From positions 1 to 9,283 of the forward strand of contig JACDEK010000031.1 in assembly GCA_013816445.1 (NCBI GenBank): a DNA stretch of 9,283 nucleotides, in the 5' to 3' direction. Under the pieces are notes generated by a model. It saw only the letters and a list, made by a program, of their open reading frames with translations, made no database searches and had not been told where the DNA came from. Positions 1 through 3,934 of the stretch are shown piece after piece. The stretch's first letter is position 1, and each line of letters opens with the position of its first letter. The DNA is from Candidatus Saccharimonadota bacterium (lineage in GTDB: Bacteria > Patescibacteriota > Saccharimonadia > CAILAD01 > BJGX01). A program made the position numbers and the translations under genes.

Positions 1-180
1 GTGCTGACCTGCGTGGTGCTGACCTGCGTGGTGCTTACCTGCGTGATGCTTACCTGAGTGGTGCTAACCTGCGTGATGCTGACCTGCGTGGTGCTGACCT
101 GCGTGATGCTTACCTGCGTGGTGCTAACCTGAGTGATGCTAACCTGCGTGATGCTGACTTGTTTGGTGCTGACCTACAAA
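1..180 (+). repeat. 15-bp tandem repeat array encoding the pentapeptides
   Basis: Twelve head-to-tail 15-bp units begin at 1, 16, 31 and so on to 166. The first ten match the pattern RTGCTDACCTGMGTG exactly and differ only at unit positions 1 (G/A), 6 (G/T/A) and 12 (C/A). Units 11 and 12 are degenerate. The array probably continues left of the window. It is the DNA form of the pentapeptide repeats and is likely to change copy number by slippage or recombination. Confidence 0.95.
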
Positions 181-278
181 ATGCTAAGTTCTACGGCAAA
201 GGCGGTAGTCAAGAACTTAGAAGAAGCCAACTAGTAGATTTCCTACATGCACTAGGCTTTAACATAGTTGAGGATTAG
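3..278 (+). CDS. Pentapeptide-repeat protein, C-terminal part (5' end outside window)
   Basis: Reading frame 3 is open from the window edge to a TAG at 276-278 and gives 91 residues. The first 65 or so are consecutive pentapeptides of the form A-(D/N/Y)-L-(R/S)-(G/D), thirteen in all, decaying at the last three. Such repeats fold into a right-handed quadrilateral beta-helix with Ala (i-2) and Leu (i) pointing inward. A non-repeat tail of about 27 residues follows, with a charged segment and a hydrophobic end (FLHALGFNIVED). Members of the family include DNA-mimicking gyrase inhibitors and many proteins of unknown role; nothing here identifies the partner. No start codon is visible, so the N-terminus and total length are unknown. 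The next gene starts 2 bp after the stop, which suggests co-transcription. Tyr at the i-1 position in three units is less usual than Asp or Asn. Confidence 0.9.
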   Translation, partial: ADLRGADLRGAYLRDAYLSGANLRDADLRGADLRDAYLRGANLSDANLRDADLFGADLQNAKFYGKGGSQELRRSQLVDFLHALGFNIVED

Positions 279-280
279 GT

Positions 281-580
281 ATGACCACTAATAAGACTAT
301 AGATGAGGTGTTCGACAAACTTAATGGCTCTAGCTCTCACGCTTGTTATTGCCAAAGGTCTACTGATGGTGGCTGTAAATGTGCTTTAAAAGATGAGTAT
401 TTGCTAGAAGCCACAAAAGATATTGAAGCCCTCATAACAGAAGCAAAGATAGACGAGCTTAAAAAGCTACCATTAGACGTTCATGCAACTCACGGTTCAC
501 ACAGAAATATGTGCATACCTACACAGGCCAGGAACAGTAGATTAGCCCAACTTAAACTAATAGGAGGTAGTGATGAGTAA
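281..580 (+). CDS. Small Cys/His-rich protein of unknown function
   Basis: A 99-residue protein starting with ATG, 2 bp after the stop of the pentapeptide-repeat gene. A GAGG-containing purine stretch about 6-10 bp upstream can serve as ribosome binding site. I do not recognise a family. The visible features are a cluster with Cys22, Cys24, Cys32 and Cys34 next to His20, and a second cluster with His68, His71, His74 and Cys78. These could bind zinc, but the spacing matches no finger I know. Between them runs an acidic and lysine-rich stretch likely to be helical (about residues 40-62). The stop overlaps the next gene by 8 bp, so the two are probably translationally coupled. Confidence 0.75.
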   Translation: MTTNKTIDEVFDKLNGSSSHACYCQRSTDGGCKCALKDEYLLEATKDIEALITEAKIDELKKLPLDVHATHGSHRNMCIPTQARNSRLAQLKLIGGSDE

Positions 581-821
581 TGCCACTGAACTTGAGAAAT
601 GGCTAGAGGGTAGACCGCAGATAGTCAAAGATATTGCTAGAAAATACCCACCCTGGAATACTTACGTCCATAAAGGACACCCTGATACAGCCAAGTACAC
701 AACGCATTCTATAAACGAGGACGGCACTATAACGTGCAATAAGATAGATATGTTTGGGATACCTATGCAAGTTTTTGGTATGAACCCAGAAGATTTAACC
801 CTTATTAAGGAGAATAATTAA
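573..821 (+). CDS. Small phage-type hypothetical protein
   Basis: An 82-residue protein. I prefer the ATG at 573 because AGGAGG at 562-567 lies 5 nt before it; the GTG at 570 would leave a spacing of only 2 nt. The gene overlaps the end of the preceding one by 8 bp. The N-terminus (EKWLEGRPQIVKDIARKYPP) resembles, from memory, small actinophage proteins that begin with a WL-x-x-RP-x-V helix followed by a PP turn and a compact beta-rich domain. The remainder (residues 30-75) has alternating hydrophobic positions consistent with short strands. No function can be assigned. Its place in a cluster of tiny genes suggests an accessory or host-takeover role, which is inference. Confidence 0.75.
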   Translation: MSNATELEKWLEGRPQIVKDIARKYPPWNTYVHKGHPDTAKYTTHSINEDGTITCNKIDMFGIPMQVFGMNPEDLTLIKENN

Positions 822-917
822 ATGGCTGAATATATATGTGGCTTCGCTGCTGTCAATTCTGGAAAGCATTGCATTATTAAAGGCAAATGTGTTGTCTGTA
901 AAGTTGCCGAAACATAG
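822..917 (+). CDS. 31-residue Cys-rich microprotein
   Basis: ATG at 822 directly follows the TAA of the preceding gene (TAAATG). AAGGAG at 807-812 gives a spacing of 9 nt, a clear ribosome binding site for so short a frame. The product has four cysteines (residues 6, 17, 23 and 26) and one histidine (16), ending in a C-x-x-C pair. This could be a single zinc knuckle. The frame ends with TAG at 915-917, 3 bp before the -35 box of the next promoter, so it is probably the last gene of its transcription unit. The ribosome binding site and cysteine pattern support it; the length alone would not. Confidence 0.6.
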   Translation: MAEYICGFAAVNSGKHCIIKGKCVVCKVAET

Positions 918-920
918 GGC

Positions 921-949
921 TTGACAAACAGTCTACCGTTTGCTATACT
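921..949 (+). promoter_or_regulatory. Strong sigma70-type promoter with extended -10
   Basis: A perfect -35 box TTGACA (921-926) is followed by a 17-nt spacer and TATACT (944-949), which has a TG one base upstream (941-942) in the extended -10 position. The expected start of transcription is near 956. It lies in the only gap before the membrane protein gene at 978 and is the best promoter match in the window. Confidence 0.85.
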
Positions 950-977
950 AGTAGAGTCATTAAACAAGGAAACTACA

Positions 978-1193
978 ATGCAGTATGAAGAAACGCCAAC
1001 AAAAAACAGTAAAGGTCTTGGCAAGGCCGTAAAAGACAACGATCTAGAGAAGATCAACACAGGAGCTATCTTGTGGCACTTAGTTAAGCGACATCGCTTT
1101 AGCTTAGTAACGGTGTGGGCGATTGTAATAACTATCTTATACATGTTCCCGTTCGTACCCGACATGATACTCAGCCTGTTCAAATCGTTGTAA
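978..1193 (+). CDS. Small single-pass membrane protein (possible holin or exclusion protein)
   Basis: A 71-residue protein. The ATG at 978 has AAGGA at 966-970 with 7 nt spacing and lies about 20 nt after the predicted transcription start. An earlier TTG in frame at 921 is inside the promoter and is rejected. Residues 1-40 are charged and hydrophilic (many Lys, Asn and Glu). Residues about 42-66 form one hydrophobic segment rich in Val, Ile, Leu and aromatics, preceded by basic residues (KRHR), suggesting a cytoplasmic N-terminus. I do not recognise a family. Because a peptidoglycan hydrolase is encoded next, a holin-like role is possible. Its own strong promoter also fits a constitutive membrane protein such as a superinfection-exclusion factor. 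Both are inference. Confidence 0.75.
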   Translation: MQYEETPTKNSKGLGKAVKDNDLEKINTGAILWHLVKRHRFSLVTVWAIVITILYMFPFVPDMILSLFKSL

Positions 1194-1201
1194 AAGTAAT
1201 A

Positions 1202-1232
1202 TTGACGAGTAATTACCTAAGTAAGATATAAT
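1202..1232 (+). promoter_or_regulatory. Promoter of the LysM-CHAP gene
   Basis: TTGACG (1202-1207) and a perfect TATAAT (1227-1232) are separated by 19 nt, longer than the usual 17. Transcription would start near 1239, leaving a leader of about 54 nt before ATG at 1293. The long spacer may mean it needs an activator, which fits the direct repeat overlapping it. Confidence 0.65.
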
Positions 1233-1244
1233 ACACGAGTAATT
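1205..1244 (+). repeat. 10-bp direct repeat flanking the -10 box, candidate operator
   Basis: ACGAGTAATT occurs at 1205-1214 and again at 1235-1244. The copies are exactly 30 bp apart, close to three helical turns, so a bound regulator would meet both on the same DNA face. The first copy overlaps the -35 box and the second covers the predicted transcription start. I did not see this sequence elsewhere in the intergenic regions of the window. Confidence 0.5.
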
Positions 1245-1248
1245 TAAC

Positions 1249-1295
1249 AAGGAGTTTTGAGCATCGACTGATAAGCTACCACGCTCACCATTATG
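1249..1295 (+). promoter_or_regulatory. Distant Shine-Dalgarno with possible bridging hairpin before ATG 1293
   Basis: AAGGAG at 1249-1254 is the only good ribosome binding site upstream of the LysM-CHAP start but lies 38 nt before the ATG. TGAGC (1258-1262) can pair with GCTCA (1283-1287). Folding this stem would leave about 8 nt between AAGGAG and ATG. The stem is only 5 bp with a 20-nt loop. An in-frame stop (TAA 1272-1274) rules out a longer N-terminus. Confidence 0.4.
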
Positions 1296-1934
1296 TTGTA
1301 CCTACCAAATACGCAAGTACCAATAGATAACACATTCAATTTAGCAATCAAAACGGCACAGGTTCAGCCGAAAGAAGAGCCAGAAATCTTACAATACAAA
1401 GTAATAGAAGGTGATACACTCACCAAGATAGCCAAGAAGTACAATACAACTTGGCTCAGACTGTGGCAGAAAAACACGAATCTGAATAACCAAGACGCCT
1501 TAATTGTTGGTGAAACTATCAACATAGACAGCGCAGACGAGATTCTAGCGGAAAGACCACTATATATACTACCTGTGCGAGAAAAGACCTTAGAACCCAT
1601 TGGGGACAGTCCACGCCAAGTATCTGTACAAGGGAAAGGCTCTGTTGGGCTTAATGGCTACGACTACCCAAGCTGTACTGGTTATGTGGCCTTGCAAAGA
1701 TATGTGCCTCCAGGACTAGGCAACGCAACAAGTTGGATGGCAAACGCTCAAGCTAGAGGTATGGCTACGGGTTCAACACCCAGAGCAGGTGCGATAGGTT
1801 GGCGACCAGGGCATGTGGTGTTTACGATTAGAGTAGACGGCGACAGGATTTTCATATCCGAAAATAATTACGATTTTATGGGTAGTACACGTTCAAGATG
1901 GGCTAGTGCCAAGGAGTTCACCTATATTTACTAA
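1293..1934 (+). CDS. LysM-CHAP peptidoglycan hydrolase (endolysin-like)
   Basis: A 213-residue enzyme expected to cut peptide bonds in peptidoglycan. Residues about 34-78 form a LysM cell-wall-binding domain, with the typical Y-x-V-x-x-G-D-T-L-x-x-I-A start. Residues about 118-213 form a CHAP (NlpC/P60-type) domain. The likely nucleophile is Cys128 in SCTGYVA, the catalytic His is His174 in GHVVF, and Glu190-Asn191 in ISENNY supplies the third position. The stretch with GNA-x-x-W and STPRAGAIGW is, from memory, typical of CHAP proteins in Saccharibacteria and Gram-positive bacteria. No signal peptide or membrane segment is visible, so export would need a holin, perhaps the 978-1193 product, or lysis by the other cassette. 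It has its own promoter and terminator. Whether it is the phage endolysin or a moron-type hydrolase is open, since a second hydrolase is encoded at 3935-4729. Confidence 0.92.
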   Translation: MLYLPNTQVPIDNTFNLAIKTAQVQPKEEPEILQYKVIEGDTLTKIAKKYNTTWLRLWQKNTNLNNQDALIVGETINIDSADEILAERPLYILPVREKTLEPIGDSPRQVSVQGKGSVGLNGYDYPSCTGYVALQRYVPPGLGNATSWMANAQARGMATGSTPRAGAIGWRPGHVVFTIRVDGDRIFISENNYDFMGSTRSRWASAKEFTYIY

Positions 1935-1938
1935 TTCG

Positions 1939-1947
1939 TGATATACT
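1939..1947 (+). promoter_or_regulatory. Possible extended -10 promoter after the LysM-CHAP gene
   Basis: TGATATACT (1939-1947) has the TG-n-TATACT form and shares TATACTAG with the promoter at 944-949. Only a poor -35 (TTCACC, 1917-1922, 19-nt spacing) precedes it. It would yield a transcript of about 65 nt ending at the terminator at 1978-2018. Confidence 0.3.
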
Positions 1948-1977
1948 AGAACCTTGAGAGACTTCTAGTTAGGTGGA

Positions 1978-2018
1978 AATAGCTTCAGGACATTTGCGAG
2001 AGTTCTGAAGCTATTTTT
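1978..2018 (+). terminator. Rho-independent terminator of the plus-strand unit
   Basis: A 14-bp stem pairs 1978-1991 with 2002-2015 (one G-U), with a 10-nt loop and a T-run beginning at 2014 (TTTTT-A-TTTT). It follows the LysM-CHAP stop by 43 bp. The hairpin overlaps the last codons and stop (1985-1987) of the convergent gene. In the minus direction the T-run is only three bases, so it should work best for the plus strand. Confidence 0.9.
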
Positions 2019-2263
2019 ATTTTATCTAAATGAGTAGCAAACTGATGTAGTGGGTCGAGATGTTGTACTCCGAAGTGTTCGTAGATGTTTAATAAATGAG
2101 CACCAGCAATAGCTACTATTCCAATAGCAGCGTATCGCCCATACCTATGTTCTAAGAATCTGTCAAATCCTGCGGATAGGGTTTCGTTTTCTGGGCATAG
2201 ATATTCATAGGCTACTACTCCAGCCCCTATAACGCCCCAAGCTAAGTTAGACGGATGTTTCAC
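1985..2263 (-). CDS. Small two-helix phage membrane protein (DUF7427-like)
   Basis: A 92-residue protein starting at GTG (2263) and ending in TGA. GGGAG lies 9 nt upstream, inside the preceding gene, with which it overlaps by 17 bp. Hydrophobic segments lie at residues about 6-22 and 44-61. The motifs NLAWG-x-x-x-A-G-V-V-A-Y-E-Y, the ETLS-x-G-x-DR-x-L stretch, AHLLN and LDPLHQ resemble a family of small membrane proteins found in many actinobacteriophages, which I associate with DUF7427. The family's role is unknown to me. It is the last gene of the minus-strand unit, and its 3' end lies within the terminator hairpin of the opposite transcript, so the two RNAs are complementary there. Confidence 0.8.
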   Translation of the reverse strand: MKHPSNLAWGVIGAGVVAYEYLCPENETLSAGFDRFLEHRYGRYAAIGIVAIAGAHLLNIYEHFGVQHLDPLHQFATHLDKIKIASELSQMS

Positions 2264-2558
2264 CGTTAGCCACTCCCTCGGCTATATCAGCTAACATACG
2301 TCCGATAGCGTTCATAATGTACAGATGAGGTGGTTCGTTCCAGTCTACCTCTACAACATCGTCTATAACCTCCACGCCCTCAGCAACAGCTAGTGCCGCC
2401 ACCATCCTATATTCACAAGCCCCCTCACTCATAACCATGTAGTCATCAGGTTCTACATCAGCAAATAAACAGTTCATCATATCAAAGTCTTTATAGTTCA
2501 CTATGACAGCGTTCTCTGAGGTTATTAATATATCTACTTCACCGTAGTTGATTATCAT
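2247..2558 (-). CDS. Acidic protein of unknown function
   Basis: A 103-residue, strongly acidic protein rich in Asp, Glu, Val and Met. The ATG at 2558 has AGGAG 9 nt upstream and lies within the 3' end of the preceding gene (20-bp overlap); its TAA overlaps the next gene by 17 bp. This tight packing indicates one operon with coupled translation. The predicted pattern is an N-terminal set of beta strands (residues 1-30), a middle segment containing CEYRMVAALAVAEGVEVIDD, and a C-terminal helix (about 80-97). I do not recognise a family. The acidic character would fit a DNA mimic or a protein-binding accessory factor, but nothing more specific supports that. Confidence 0.75.
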   Translation of the reverse strand: MIINYGEVDILITSENAVIVNYKDFDMMNCLFADVEPDDYMVMSEGACEYRMVAALAVAEGVEVIDDVVEVDWNEPPHLYIMNAIGRMLADIAEGVANGETSV

Positions 2559-2886
2559 AATTTATAGCTCCTACTGTTAAATAACCAATTTGGCGTGTTA
2601 AATGATTAGCTAGTCGGTCAGCTGTTCGTGTCTCTTGTTCTCTCAAATAATCCACAGTAGCAAAAACGCCCTCTAATGGGCGCTGGTAGTCTTCTAAATT
2701 GTCGAGTATGCCCAACATTAATTGTCTGTCGGGTTTAGGAGGTGGCATCATATCGTGGTGTAAGTCAGCGTGAACAGGTACTAGCATTGGGATAACAAAA
2801 GCCCCATGCGTTCTAAATCGCTTTTCTAAGTGAGTCTTATAGCGCCGACGTTCCCACCAGACATGGTGCACGTTCGTGCGTTCCAC
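2539..2886 (-). CDS. His-rich phage protein with HH-x-WW and H-x-x-x-HH motifs
   Basis: A 115-residue protein starting at GTG (2886) with AGGAG 7 nt upstream; the start is separated by one base from the TGA of the preceding gene (TGAGGTG). The N-terminal half is basic, with HHVWW (residues 7-11), an R/K-rich helix (12-25) ending in FRTHG, then HADLHH (39-44) followed by PPPKP (48-52). The C-terminal half (about 55-115) looks helical. The order of two histidine clusters resembles phage proteins I have seen annotated as hypothetical, and faintly an HNH nuclease core. The usual Asn and the Cys pairs are not evident, so I do not call it a nuclease. A structural Zn or metal site is plausible. Confidence 0.78.
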   Translation of the reverse strand: MERTNVHHVWWERRRYKTHLEKRFRTHGAFVIPMLVPVHADLHHDMMPPPKPDRQLMLGILDNLEDYQRPLEGVFATVDYLREQETRTADRLANHLTRQIGYLTVGAINYDNQLR

Positions 2887-2887
2887 C

Positions 2888-3250
2888 TCAAAACTCCTCT
2901 TGGTCTGTGTATTCGCCCATACTTGTCCAGCCCCAAGTTCGAGCCTGTTTAGCTTCTGCTACTAACTGGGTAACTGTAGGAGCGTCGAAGGGTAACTCTG
3001 GTTGATGGTTTACTACGATTGCTTCTCCATCAGTCGGTTCATATAAGTGGCGATCTAACATTGCAGCAGCACCTCGCTCCTCAGCAGGGTCAAAGTGTTC
3101 TTTTACATAATGATCCGAGTGGAACAGTTGTGATTCTGGTGGGTAGTAGGAACAGAGTCCTATGAGTTTACGCCCTATCCCTTTAAGTCTGTCTACAACA
3201 CCTAGATCGAAGTCTGGCATTGTGTTTGGGTCGGGTGTTATGTTTTCCAT
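2888..3250 (-). CDS. Hypothetical protein, first gene after the internal terminator
   Basis: A 120-residue protein starting at ATG (3250) and ending in TGA just before the GTG of the next gene. No family is recognised. It is hydrophilic, with a Pro/Asp-rich start, a possible basic helix (residues 20-32), a Tyr/His-rich middle (35-70) and a C-terminus ending in acidic residues. There is no good ribosome binding site directly before the ATG. The nearest AGGAG (3278-3282) is 27 nt upstream and instead faces a GTG at 3273 that opens a 12-codon frame overlapping this start, so expression may rely on coupling. It lies about 30 bp downstream of a minus-strand terminator, so it needs either its own promoter or read-through. 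Confidence 0.75.
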   Translation of the reverse strand: MENITPDPNTMPDFDLGVVDRLKGIGRKLIGLCSYYPPESQLFHSDHYVKEHFDPAEERGAAAMLDRHLYEPTDGEAIVVNHQPELPFDAPTVTQLVAEAKQARTWGWTSMGEYTDQEEF

Positions 3251-3282
3251 TTCTTTGTGTCTCTAGTGCTCACTTTACTCCT

Positions 3283-3316
3283 AATTAAAAAGACCGCAAG
3301 TATTATTTTGCGGTCT
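3283..3316 (-). terminator. Rho-independent terminator of the late/lysis operon
   Basis: Arms AGACCGCAA (3291-3299) and TTGCGGTCT (3308-3316) pair perfectly over 9 bp around an 8-nt loop. In the minus direction the stem is followed by TTTTTAATT, starting with the last base of the stem. It sits 16 bp after the stop of the 20-residue gene. The plus direction lacks a T-run. Confidence 0.9.
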
Positions 3317-3331
3317 AATTGTAGTGCGTAC

Positions 3332-3394
3332 CTATCGTCTGAGGATAAGTATAATGACTACGATAACTATGAGCGTTCCTAATCCGATATACAT
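3332..3394 (-). CDS. 20-residue transmembrane microprotein
   Basis: ATG at 3394 overlaps the TAA of the preceding gene by one base (TAATG), the classic arrangement for coupled reinitiation; the frame ends in TAG. The product is almost entirely one hydrophobic helix: GLGTL, then a run of Ile, Val and Leu, ending in two arginines, which gives an inside-positive C-terminus. Very short proteins of this form (GLGT-L-x-I-x-I) are, from memory, frequent near lysis genes of actinophages. The coupling, composition and position just before a terminator support a real gene despite the length. Its function is unknown; a pinholin-like or membrane-regulatory role is speculation. Confidence 0.6.
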   Translation of the reverse strand: MYIGLGTLIVIVVIILILRR

Positions 3395-3537
3395 TACTGT
3401 ACCAATCGAACTAGACCGACAACACCAGCAACTACGGCAGCGATTGCAGCCACAGCACCTAGAGTTTCGTTCTTGACGAAGTAATTAACTCCGTAACATA
3501 GTAAAAATACTACTAGAGCAATTTGAAATAAATCCAT
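3394..3537 (-). CDS. 47-residue membrane protein
   Basis: ATG at 3537 is preceded by AAAGG about 7 nt upstream within a 17-bp leader identical to the one before the 3552-3737 gene. The protein has a hydrophobic segment at residues about 5-20, a short polar turn containing Lys22, Asn23 and Glu24, and a second Ala/Val/Gly-rich hydrophobic segment at about 26-46. It is thus probably a helical hairpin, like class II holins but shorter. No family is recognised. It follows the Acb2/Tad1-like gene by 14 bp and is coupled to the 20-residue gene by TAATG. It may be a second holin, an antiholin or an unrelated membrane peptide. Confidence 0.75.
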   Translation of the reverse strand: MDLFQIALVVFLLCYGVNYFVKNETLGAVAAIAAVVAGVVGLVRLVQ

Positions 3538-3553
3538 TATAGAACCTTTCTTT
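3537..3553 (-). repeat. 17-bp translation leader, copy 1
   Basis: TTATAGAACCTTTCTTT on the plus strand (AAAGAAAGGTTCTATAA on the minus strand) provides the AAAGG ribosome binding site of the 47-residue membrane protein. An identical copy lies at 3738-3754 before the Acb2/Tad1-like gene. Two perfect 17-mers 201 bp apart suggest duplication or recombination of a leader cassette. Confidence 0.7.
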
Positions 3554-3737
3554 AGTCGTTCTTAGTTAGTGATTTGTTGAGCCACATAGCAGACTGTTCA
3601 AGATTTGTGATAGCTAGAGACAAGCCCCTACTACCAGGAAGCTCTTGCAGCTCTGTGAGCAAAGCTTCGTATTTATCACGAAACCCTTGCATTTGTTCTA
3701 CTTGTTCGTCAGTTGCTTTGACATATTGCATTGTCAT
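3552..3737 (-). CDS. Acb2/Tad1 hairpin-family protein, putative cyclic-nucleotide sponge (anti-CBASS/anti-Thoeris)
   Basis: A 61-residue soluble protein. Proteins of this family sequester the cyclic oligonucleotides or cyclic ADP-ribose variants that CBASS and Thoeris use as alarm signals, and so block abortive infection. Residues 9-34 form an acidic helix, and residues 36-59 carry the pattern SR-x-x-SLAIT-x-LE-x-SAMWLNK. I recognise this as the second helix of the Acb2/Tad1 hairpin domain (DUF7681-type phage proteins, often annotated as hypothetical). In the family usually SRE is seen; here it is SRG. The Pseudomonas phage Acb2 is about 94 residues, so this is a minimal version. ATG at 3737 has AAAGG 8 nt upstream and lies directly next to the stop of the holin gene; a second ATG two codons on is possible. 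The family call is from memory of the motif; ligand and activity are inference. Confidence 0.72.
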   Translation of the reverse strand: MTMQYVKATDEQVEQMQGFRDKYEALLTELQELPGSRGLSLAITNLEQSAMWLNKSLTKND

Positions 3738-3754
3738 TTATAGAACCTTTCTTT
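3738..3754 (-). repeat. 17-bp translation leader, copy 2
   Basis: This is the second identical copy of the leader at 3537-3553. It overlaps the last codons of the holin-like gene and supplies the ribosome binding site of the Acb2/Tad1-like gene. Confidence 0.7.
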
Positions 3755-3932
3755 CTTTCAAATACGGCTTAATTACCGTATTCCATACTACTGACAGACC
3801 AGCACCAGCAGCACCAGCCAGAACAACCTTGTTATTGTAGTCCCAGTTATTAACTGCTAAAAAGGCTACGGCTGCCTGAACGAACGTGACTAGTACATTA
3901 GTTAGTATTACTTTTGTACTTGCTAGTTTCAT
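3738..3932 (-). CDS. Holin-like small membrane protein (r1t type)
   Basis: A 64-residue protein starting at ATG 3932, with AGAAAGGA 6 nt upstream and 2 bp between it and the preceding endolysin stop. Residues about 8-27 (with VTFVQAAVAFLAV) and 36-52 (VVLAGAAGAGLSVVWNTV) form two membrane helices, with a polar NNWDYNNK turn between them. The C-terminus is basic (KPYLKERK). The F-V-Q-A-A-x-A-F-L-A and A-G-L-S-V-x-x-N motifs match r1t-type (class II) phage holins, which form membrane lesions that let the endolysin reach the cell wall. Its position directly after the M23 endopeptidase supports this. The family call is by motif memory, not alignment. Confidence 0.78.
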   Translation of the reverse strand: MKLASTKVILTNVLVTFVQAAVAFLAVNNWDYNNKVVLAGAAGAGLSVVWNTVIKPYLKERKVL

Positions 3933-3934
3933 GA

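Noticed and set aside
1..165. Variable region of a diversity-generating retroelement
   Set aside because: The variable bases lie inside a tandem array, other adenines in the unit are untouched, and no template repeat or reverse transcriptase is visible.
1..180. CRISPR array
   Set aside because: The units are 15 bp with no spacers and are in frame as a pentapeptide-repeat coding sequence.
921..977. Longer N-terminus for the 978-1193 protein from the TTG at 921
   Set aside because: The TTG is the first half of the -35 box, and the start would precede the transcription start. ATG 978 has a proper ribosome binding site.
818..1183. 121-residue minus-strand open frame
   Set aside because: It lies opposite the small Cys-rich gene, the TTGACA/TATACT promoter and the 978-1193 gene, all of which have good plus-strand signals.
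1985..3250. Alternative genetic code (TGA as Gly or Trp) as in some Patescibacteria
   Set aside because: Three genes end properly at TGA next to the following start, and Trp is encoded by TGG throughout.
3251..3300. Minus-strand promoter before the 2888-3250 gene (TTGCGG, 16 nt, TAAAGT)
   Set aside because: Both boxes are poor, and the -35 is part of the terminator stem, so I do not list it as a feature.
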